A stretch of 13,222 nucleotides of DNA from contig JAEZCS010000222.1 in assembly GCA_023433445.1 (NCBI GenBank), positions 1 through 13,222 on the forward strand, written 5' to 3'. Positions 1 to 5,871 of this stretch are shown here, in pieces. The position numbers were made by a program, and so were the translations under genes. Numbering within the stretch: the first letter of the stretch is position 1; the number at the start of each line of letters is the position of its first letter. This stretch comes from Pseudomonadota bacterium. GTDB taxonomy: Bacteria; Pseudomonadota; Alphaproteobacteria; Sphingomonadales; Sphingomonadaceae. The notes below the pieces were generated by a model. That model was not told where the DNA came from and did no database searches. It was given only the letters and a program-made list of their open reading frames with translations.

Positions 1-1
1 G

Positions 2-2353
2 CAAGCGGGCGGCAACTATAATCATTTTCTCGGTGGCGGCGGCGAAATGGCCGACCGAATCGCCCAGTTCGACTGGTCCGCCACCAGCATCGGCATGATA
101 AATGAGTGGCCCACGGCTATGAAAAGCATGCTGGCTTTCGTACTACGATCGCCGGTGCCGAACGTTACGCTCTGGGGCGACAAGGGTGTCATGATCTATA
201 ATGATGCCTACCGTACGTTCGCGGGTGGCCGTCATCCGGCCCTGCTAGGGACTAACGTGCTGGAAGGCTGGCACGAGGTCGCCGACTTCAACGCCAATGT
301 GATGCAGAAGGTCTATCGTGAGGGCGGAACGCTGTCCTACCAGGATCAGGAATTGACGCTGATCCGCGACGGTACTCCCAAACAATTGTGGACCGACCTG
401 GAATATTCGCCCGTCCTTGATGAAGATGGCACCCCGCTAGGAGTTGTCGCGATCGTCATCGAGACGACCGAGAAGGTATTGGCAAACCGCCGCCTCGAGG
501 ACGACCGCAACAGGCTGTGGGCGATATCGCGCGATCTGCTCCTTGTCTGCACATTCGAAGGACGGATCACCGCCGTCAATCCGTCCGCCACTCGCATGTT
601 GGGATGGGAGGAGGATGAGATGATCGGCCATCAGATCGTCGACTTCATCCACCCCGCCGACCTCGATCGCACCAATCAGGAAGTGGCGAAACTCGGGGAC
701 GGAATCACCACTCTGGCTTTTGAAAATCGCTATCGGATGCGCGATGGCGGATACCGGCTGCTCGCATGGACGGCTGTGCCGGATGCGGGGCGTATTCATG
801 CGGTCGGCCGCGACATTACCGAAGAGCGGCGCATGGCACGAGACCGCGATCGCATCTGGAACCTGTCGCCGGTACTGAAGGTCGTGACGGACATGCAGGG
901 CCATATCATCGACGTCAATCCATCGTGGACGCAGAGATTGGGCTGGTCGCGCGAAGAGACACTGGGCAGACGAAGCACAGACTTCATGGTCGAGGACCAA
1001 ACCAGCTGGCAGAAGCGGGTGGACACCCTTCGCGAAGGCGTGCCGCTCCTGGATTATCGCACGACTCTCCGGGCGAAAAATGGCGACCAGAGGATCATCC
1101 AGTGGACGACGGTGCCCGAAAACGACACCTTTTATGGGTTTGGACGCGACGTGACTGCAGAGGTCGAGGCTGCTGCCGCGCTGGCCGAAGCCGAAGCAGC
1201 ACTGCGTCAGTCTCAGAAGATGGAGGCGGTCGGTCAGCTGACGGGCGGGATCGCCCATGACTTCAACAATCTTTTGCAGGGTATCACGGGCAGCCTTGAA
1301 ATCGTGCAGCGGCGAGTTGCGCAGGGGCGCGTTGATGAACTGGATCGCTTCATCACTGGTGCCTCCACGGCGGCTAACCGGGCGGCTGCGCTGACCCACC
1401 GGCTGCTGGCATTCTCCCGCCGCCAGCCGCTTGATCCCAAGCCGGTGCGCGTCAATGGACTGGTTGCATCGATGGAGGATCTGCTCCGTCGGACGAGCGG
1501 CGAACGTATCGAATTGGAACTCGTGCTTGCTGGTGGGCTGTGGGTGACCAAATGTGATCCCAACCAGTTGGAAAGCGCCATACTCAACCTCGCGATCAAT
1601 GCGCGCGATGCGATGCCGGATGGGGGCAAGCTGACCATTGAAACCTGCAACGCGCATCTGGACCGCGCCTATGTCGCTCGCCAGCGGGGCGTTCGGCCTG
1701 GACAATATGTTTGCCTTTGCGTCAGCGACACCGGGATCGGCATGAGCGCCGATACTATCAGCAAGGCGTTTGAGCCATTTTTTACCACCAAGCCGATTGG
1801 GCAGGGCACCGGGCTCGGATTGTCGATGATCTATGGATTTGCACAGCAGTCCGAAGGCTATGCGAAAATCTATAGCGAAATGGGTCAGGGGACGACCTTC
1901 AAGCTGTACCTCCCGCGTTACCATGGCACTGCGGAAGATGAGGAAGCGCTACCGGAACCCGGCCCGATGCATCAGGCTGAGGAGGGTGAAGTCGTTCTGG
2001 TGGTTGAGGATGAGTCGGTGGTGCGTGGCCTCATCCTGGAAGAACTGCATGAACTCGGATACGCCGCCCTCGAGGCTGTTGATGGCACCAGCGGCCTTGA
2101 AGTGCTGCGTTCGAAGCGGCGGATCGACCTGCTGGTCACGGATATAGGGCTGCCTGGACTTAACGGACGCCAACTGGCGGATGCGGCGAGGGAGTTACGA
2201 CCGTCGCTCAAGGTGTTGTTCATGACCGGCTACGCTGAAAATGCCGCCTTGGCATCTGGATTTCTGGAGCCGGGCATGGAGATGATCACAAAGCCTTTCG
2301 CGATGGAAGCCTTGGCGACCCGGATAAGGTCTATGCTCACCGACGCATCCTGA
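2..2353 (+). CDS. PAS-domain hybrid sensor histidine kinase with C-terminal receiver (5' end probably outside window)
   Basis: Predicted signal-transducing hybrid histidine kinase. Numbering from the ATG at 47: an N-terminal PAS-like sensor region (about 1-145), two further PAS domains (about 150-262 and 268-375, each ending in a 'GRDxT' strand), a short coiled-coil linker, HisKA with H-box GGIAHDFNNLL (phospho-His 404), HATPase_c with N-box (N514/N518), G1 box DTGIG (561-565) and G2 box GTGLGL (587-592), then a receiver domain with acidic pair E654/D655, phospho-acceptor D699 and K749. All catalytic residues are present. No transmembrane segment is apparent, so it is probably cytoplasmic. 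The frame is open from the ATG at 47 back to base 2, and the residues before that ATG (FLGGGGE) belong to the conserved 'FLxGGGEMGxxxRxxDWS' start of this family, so the true start is probably upstream. The PAS ligand is unknown. No partner regulator is visible. Confidence 0.9.
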   Translation, partial: QAGGNYNHFLGGGGEMADRIAQFDWSATSIGMINEWPTAMKSMLAFVLRSPVPNVTLWGDKGVMIYNDAYRTFAGGRHPALLGTNVLEGWHEVADFNANVMQKVYREGGTLSYQDQELTLIRDGTPKQLWTDLEYSPVLDEDGTPLGVVAIVIETTEKVLANRRLEDDRNRLWAISRDLLLVCTFEGRITAVNPSATRMLGWEEDEMIGHQIVDFIHPADLDRTNQEVAKLGDGITTLAFENRYRMRDGGYRLLAWTAVPDAGRIHAVGRDITEERRMARDRDRIWNLSPVLKVVTDMQGHIIDVNPSWTQRLGWSREETLGRRSTDFMVEDQTSWQKRVDTLREGVPLLDYRTTLRAKNGDQRIIQWTTVPENDTFYGFGRDVTAEVEAAAALAEAEAALRQSQKMEAVGQLTGGIAHDFNNLLQGITGSLEIVQRRVAQGRVDELDRFITGASTAANRAAALTHRLLAFSRRQPLDPKPVRVNGLVASMEDLLRRTSGERIELELVLAGGLWVTKCDPNQLESAILNLAINARDAMPDGGKLTIETCNAHLDRAYVARQRGVRPGQYVCLCVSDTGIGMSADTISKAFEPFFTTKPIGQGTGLGLSMIYGFAQQSEGYAKIYSEMGQGTTFKLYLPRYHGTAEDEEALPEPGPMHQAEEGEVVLVVEDESVVRGLILEELHELGYAALEAVDGTSGLEVLRSKRRIDLLVTDIGLPGLNGRQLADAARELRPSLKVLFMTGYAENAALASGFLEPGMEMITKPFAMEALATRIRSMLTDAS

Positions 2354-2545
2354 GCCAACCTCCACGGATCATCAATCAATCCTTCGATGGATCATTGGAT
2401 GATCCCATCGCCGACTTGTTTGAAGGCGAACTTGCGGCGATCGATCAGGTCGCGATAGCCTGTGTCCAGCACGATCGCCGATAAATGGCGACAAAGATGC
2501 AATGGCTTCGGCTCGAGGGAAAGCAAGCCTCAAGAGGAGAGAGAG
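2354..2545. other. Intergenic region with repeated GGATCAT sites and a possible 3' gene remnant
   Basis: This 192-nt gap separates the kinase stop from the amidohydrolase start. It holds GGATCAT at 2366-2372 and again at 2389-2395, the second paired with ATGATCC at 2399-2405 as a perfect 7-bp inverted repeat with a 3-nt centre. On the minus strand a frame ending in TGA at 2394-2392 is open up to 2529 without an ATG and reads as plausible protein at its end (KFAFKQVGDGIIQ), which suggests the tail of a lost gene. The last 20 nt carry the amidohydrolase ribosome binding site. No clear terminator for the kinase was seen. Confidence 0.5.
2389..2406. promoter_or_regulatory. Candidate operator: GGATCAT-TGG-ATGATCC inverted repeat
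   Basis: Perfect 7-bp inverted repeat (arms 2389-2395 and 2399-2405, centre TGG) about 140 nt upstream of the amidohydrolase start. A direct copy of the left arm lies at 2366-2372. The ATGATCCC octamer at 2399-2406 recurs upstream of the TonB receptor (8603-8610) and over the XRE regulator start (9385-9392), so the cluster regulator might bind here. Binding is inferred only from this repetition. Confidence 0.35.
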
Positions 2546-4297
2546 ATGACGGACATTCTGATCCGTGGTGGCACTGTGATCGATGGCACAGGCGCGCCCG
2601 GCTATCCTGCGGACGTCCGTGTGGCAGGCGGCAGGATCACTGAAATCGGCGCGGGCCTGACCGCTGCCGCCGGTGAGGAAGTGGTGGATGCCGACGGCTG
2701 CTATGTGACGCCGGGGTTCATTGAAAGCCATACCCATTATGACGCGACGATGTGGTGGCAGCCGGACCTTGATCCGCTGCCCGGCAATGGAGCGACCACG
2801 GTCATCCTGGGTAATTGCGGCTTTAGCGCCGCGCCGCTTTCGAAGGAGAAGGCCGCGCAACTGGAAATGATCAAAATCTTCTCCTTCTTTGAAGATATCC
2901 CGTTGAAGCCCTTCCTCCAGAATGTCCCCTGGGATTGGGAAAAGTGGTCGGAATATAAGGCATCGATGGCGCGCAACATCAGCTTGCCCGCCAATTACTC
3001 CGCGTTCGTCGGCCACATCGCCCTGCGCCTGGCGGCCATGGGCGTGGAGGCATGGGACCGGGCGGCTACTTCGCAGGAGATCGCCCGCATGGCTGAACTG
3101 CTGGAGGACGCGCTGGCCGCAGGGGCGCTTGGGCTGTCGGATAATCTGCACGACCATGATGGCGACGACCGCGCCATCCCCACATTGCTCGCCGATGATG
3201 CGGAGTTCGAAGCGCTCTTTTCGGTGATGGAGCGTTACCCCGGCACCACCTATCAGGTCATCATCGATACCTTCATGCGCAAGACCGGGCCGGAGAGCCT
3301 GGAACGGCTTGGGCGACTGGTGAAGGGGCGAGCGATCCGGATGCAGGTGGCGGGCGCTGTCCCGACGCTGGAGTTCCAGAAGGACATTCTGCCGCGCCTG
3401 CAGGAAACGCTCGCAAAGCTGAAAGAAGAAGGGGTCGATGTCTGGCCCGGCTATGCGCATGTTTCGCCGACCAGCACGTTGAGCCTCGTCAAGTCGCTCA
3501 TCTTTGCACAGTCCAACGACTATATCTGGCATGAGGTCGTGCTTGCCGAAACGCACGAGGAAAAGGCGCGGCTGCTTGCCGATCCTGACTGGCGGGCACG
3601 GGCGCGGGAGAGCTGGGACACCAAGGCCTGGCCGCATTCGCCGATGAACAACCCGCAGGATCTCTATCTGCTGGACAGCGAAAATGGCGCTGGCCCGGTT
3701 GGCGGAACGCTCAAGGAATTTGCGGAATCGCGTGGGCTGCACCGGTCTGACGCGATGGCGCAATGGATCCTGGAAAATGGCACCAAGTCCACGGTGCACA
3801 TGGCGCCCTTTCCGAAGGATGAAGAGCTGACCATCCAGCTGATGCTGGACCCGCAGACGGTCGGCAACATCTCCGACGCGGGTGCTCATCTTCAAATGCT
3901 GTGCGGCGGGGGCGAGAACATCCTGCTCTTCACTAAATATGTCCGCGAAGGGCTGCTCACTCTGGAGCAGGCGATCCATGTGAAGACGGGCAAGCTCGCC
4001 AATTTCTTCGGCCTGCACGACACGGGTGAGATCAAGGTTGGCCGCCGCGCGGACATTGCCGTGTTCAACTTGGGTGAAGTCGAATATCGTAACATGGAAA
4101 AGCGGTTCGATGTGCCCGATGGAGACGGCGGCACGACTTGGCGCTTTACTCGCCCGGCCGCGCCGATGCGGCTCACGCTGGTAAATGGCGTCAAGACCTT
4201 TGACGGCAGCAGTTATACTGGCGCTCGTCCGGGCGAATATCTGCAGCCGACAGCGGCAGCGAATGACGCGCTGGCTTCGTTGGAAGCGGCCGAGTAG
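2546..4297 (+). CDS. Amidohydrolase family protein, N-acyl-D-amino-acid deacylase-like
   Basis: A 583-aa amidohydrolase-superfamily enzyme, closest by motif to D-aminoacylases/N-acyl-D-amino-acid deacylases, which hydrolyse amide bonds with a Zn centre. The N-terminal beta-sandwich start is 'ILIRGGTVIDGTG', followed by the metal motif HTH (H62, H64), GNCG with C91 (bridging Cys position in D-aminoacylase), 'FVGH' (154-157), the catalytic-Asp motif SDAGAH (D444) and the closing 'GEIKVGRRADIAVF' (494-507). No signal peptide, so cytoplasmic. In D-aminoacylases two further His ligands follow in the barrel; the matching stretch here (about 264-272, IRMQVAGAV) has no His, so the metal site or substrate may differ. 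The ATG at 2546 is chosen because AGAGGAGA lies just upstream; an in-frame upstream start at 2462 lacks a ribosome binding site. It precedes the VOC gene by 61 nt, same strand. The substrate cannot be named. Confidence 0.85.
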   Translation: MTDILIRGGTVIDGTGAPGYPADVRVAGGRITEIGAGLTAAAGEEVVDADGCYVTPGFIESHTHYDATMWWQPDLDPLPGNGATTVILGNCGFSAAPLSKEKAAQLEMIKIFSFFEDIPLKPFLQNVPWDWEKWSEYKASMARNISLPANYSAFVGHIALRLAAMGVEAWDRAATSQEIARMAELLEDALAAGALGLSDNLHDHDGDDRAIPTLLADDAEFEALFSVMERYPGTTYQVIIDTFMRKTGPESLERLGRLVKGRAIRMQVAGAVPTLEFQKDILPRLQETLAKLKEEGVDVWPGYAHVSPTSTLSLVKSLIFAQSNDYIWHEVVLAETHEEKARLLADPDWRARARESWDTKAWPHSPMNNPQDLYLLDSENGAGPVGGTLKEFAESRGLHRSDAMAQWILENGTKSTVHMAPFPKDEELTIQLMLDPQTVGNISDAGAHLQMLCGGGENILLFTKYVREGLLTLEQAIHVKTGKLANFFGLHDTGEIKVGRRADIAVFNLGEVEYRNMEKRFDVPDGDGGTTWRFTRPAAPMRLTLVNGVKTFDGSSYTGARPGEYLQPTAAANDALASLEAAE

Positions 4298-4304
4298 GAA
4301 AAGG

Positions 4305-4334
4305 GGATGCGGGTAGCCTGTGCTGTCCGCATCC
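4305..4334 (+). other. Intercistronic hairpin between amidohydrolase and VOC genes
   Basis: Perfect 8-bp inverted repeat GGATGCGG (4305-4312) / CCGCATCC (4327-4334) with a 14-nt loop, just after the amidohydrolase stop. There is no U-run after it, so it is more likely an mRNA-stability or attenuation structure between co-transcribed genes than a complete intrinsic terminator. Confidence 0.45.
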
Positions 4335-4358
4335 TGACTTACGTAGGGGATCGATCAC

Positions 4359-4883
4359 TTGGCAAAATTTGGCGCTATCGATCAGATCGGTATATTGGTG
4401 GAAGATCTCAACGCCAGCATCGATAGCTGGATCGGCCACTCAGGCGTTGGCCCTTGGACGGTATTCCGCAATGTCACTCTCGATGGTGAATATCGCGGCC
4501 AGCCGACGCAGGTGAGCATGCATGTGGGATTATCCTATCAGGACGGCGTGCAGATCGAGCTGATCGAAGCGACGAATGACGCCGCGTCGCCCTATCGCTC
4601 CGATAATGGCGAGCGCCTGCTGGGATTTCATCATATCGCCCGCATTGTCGATGACCTCGATGCCGCTGTCGAAACTGCAGTGGCAGGCGGCATGGAATTG
4701 CTGTTCACCGCACATAATCCGGCGACGCGCGTTGCTTATCTGCGCGCTGCTGATCAGCCTGGGCAGCTGTTTGAATTTATCTGTGGGGCGGACATGCGCG
4801 CCATGTGTGAAGCGGGCATCGCCGCTGCGCGCAGCTGGGACGGAGCCGATCCCATTACGGTGATCGATTTCGCCGCAGCTTAA
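4359..4883 (+). CDS. VOC (glyoxalase/bleomycin-resistance fold) family protein, TTG start
   Basis: A 174-aa protein with two beta-alpha-beta-beta-beta modules of the vicinal oxygen chelate superfamily, resembling the Glyoxalase_4/methylmalonyl-CoA epimerase-like branch. Module 1 opens 'AIDQIGILVEDL' (6-17); module 2 opens 'GFHHIARIVDDLDAA' (89-103). Likely metal ligands are E67 (QIELIE), H92 and E139 (LFEF). The first ligand, normally His in 'DHIGI', is Gln at position 9, which could still coordinate or could alter the metal site. A TAG at 4344-4346 closes the frame upstream, and the first in-frame ATG is past residue 50, so TTG at 4359, 8 nt after AGGGGA (4345-4350), is the start. It probably forms an operon with the amidohydrolase and may act on the same pathway (isomerase, epimerase, lyase or dioxygenase chemistry). 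The specific reaction is unknown. Confidence 0.85.
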   Translation: MAKFGAIDQIGILVEDLNASIDSWIGHSGVGPWTVFRNVTLDGEYRGQPTQVSMHVGLSYQDGVQIELIEATNDAASPYRSDNGERLLGFHHIARIVDDLDAAVETAVAGGMELLFTAHNPATRVAYLRAADQPGQLFEFICGADMRAMCEAGIAAARSWDGADPITVIDFAAA

Positions 4884-4916
4884 CGGAAAATTCCCGCATT
4901 TTAAAACGAGAGCGCT

Positions 4917-4947
4917 GGCGCTGCCCCTGGACTACAGAGGCAGCGCC
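4917..4947. terminator. Terminator-like hairpin between convergent VOC and Coq4-like genes
   Basis: Perfect 9-bp inverted repeat GGCGCTGCC (4917-4925) / GGCAGCGCC (4939-4947), 13-nt loop, 33 nt after the VOC stop and 8 nt past the stop of the opposing Coq4-like gene. On the plus strand it is followed by the T-rich TGTTCTTATT; on the minus strand CGTTTTAAAA follows about 15 nt later. It sits where a bidirectional terminator is expected. Confidence 0.6.
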
Positions 4948-4955
4948 GCGTGTTC

Positions 4956-5849
4956 TTATTCCGCCGCCATGGAGGTCATGCCCTGATGACTCGGCCGTGG
5001 GTCTTCGCTGATAGCAGTTGTCCACGCCCACTCGCCTGCCTTGGGCGGATTGGTGATGCCAAACTCCTCGCGAATGTCCTGCACCTGCCAATCAAGATAG
5101 TCGCGATAAGGGATGAGGAAGAGCGGGTGCTTCCAATTACGACCTTGCGCGGCGCCAATGTCCTCTGCTTCCAGTTCGACCTTGAACGCCTCCGGATAGA
5201 ATAAACTGCTCTTCATTATGGTCTTGGCGCGCAGATAGGCACTGACCCGGTTGAAGAAGGATGCGAGTTCGGGGACGAAATATCGGTAAAGCGCGCGCAT
5301 ATTGGCTGCGATCAGGGCAACCTCGCCCGCATGATTTGTTTCAAAGCCGGTGATCATATGTTCAATGTCATGGGTATGGGTCCGCTCCTTCATGTAGAAG
5401 TCGAAGTCGGTCTCTATCTCCATGCCCTGGAAGAAGTGGTCCATATTGTAGCCGCTGTTGACCACAAAGTCGTAGATCACGGCGCGGAGCGTTCCGGGCT
5501 CCGCACCTGCCAGTTCCTCGTTCTTGAACAGCGACACTTTCTTGCCATCGAGCCATGATTTGAACTCAGGTAGCCTTGCTTTCTCTTCCTCGAATAGCTG
5601 AAAGATGCGGGGCCAATCTTCCAATTCCATCAATATTTTCACGACGTCGGGGATATAGGCTGTATTCGGCAACTCCGCGCCATTCCGCCGCAGCATTTCC
5701 TGAGCGATCAGGGCCCGCAGCTGCGGATGGTTGAGATAGGGCGAGGAACTGATCAGGACCGAGCTTTCGGTCGTGAAACCCGGTCCCGAGCCGTTATAAT
5801 ATTCAAAATCCGCGCTGCTGACGCGCGCTGAAATATCATTTTCCATCAT
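4956..5849 (-). CDS. Coq4-family protein
   Basis: A 297-aa protein recognised as Coq4-like by the complete motif H160-D161-x2-H164-x11-E176 within 'HTHDIEHMITGFETNHAGE', the metal-binding signature of the Coq4 family. The family member in ubiquinone synthesis acts at ring carbon C1 (decarboxylation/hydroxylation) and binds a divalent metal and lipid-like substrates. The rest is mostly helical, with no signal peptide or obvious transmembrane segment. It seems somewhat longer than typical Coq4 (roughly 220-270 aa), with an extra N-terminal stretch and an acidic C-terminus. It begins 22 nt after the TonB receptor stop on the same strand, with GGAGAG before tandem ATGs (5849 and 5846; the second is better spaced), so it is very likely co-transcribed with the receptor. 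That context suggests catabolism of an imported compound rather than ubiquinone synthesis; the substrate is unknown. Confidence 0.8.
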   Translation of the reverse strand: MMENDISARVSSADFEYYNGSGPGFTTESSVLISSSPYLNHPQLRALIAQEMLRRNGAELPNTAYIPDVVKILMELEDWPRIFQLFEEEKARLPEFKSWLDGKKVSLFKNEELAGAEPGTLRAVIYDFVVNSGYNMDHFFQGMEIETDFDFYMKERTHTHDIEHMITGFETNHAGEVALIAANMRALYRYFVPELASFFNRVSAYLRAKTIMKSSLFYPEAFKVELEAEDIGAAQGRNWKHPLFLIPYRDYLDWQVQDIREEFGITNPPKAGEWAWTTAISEDPRPSHQGMTSMAAE

Positions 5850-5871
5850 CTCTCTCCTCTACATTCTATCT

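Noticed and set aside
47..597. LOV-type blue-light sensor in the kinase PAS domains
   Set aside because: No flavin-binding GRNCRFLQ-like motif with its reactive Cys is present in any PAS domain.
766..1260. Plus-strand 164-codon frame inside the kinase gene
   Set aside because: Out-of-frame reading of the PAS-HisKA region with low-complexity Arg/Gly composition.
437..1924. Long minus-strand open frame (495 codons) under the sensor kinase
   Set aside because: The plus strand encodes a clear, uninterrupted kinase with all catalytic motifs; the antisense product has no recognisable domain. Long antisense frames are common in high-GC DNA.
2372..4018. Minus-strand open frame (548 codons) under the amidohydrolase
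   Set aside because: It shadows a well-supported amidohydrolase, is rich in Arg/His/Pro without domain motifs, and has no ribosome binding site.
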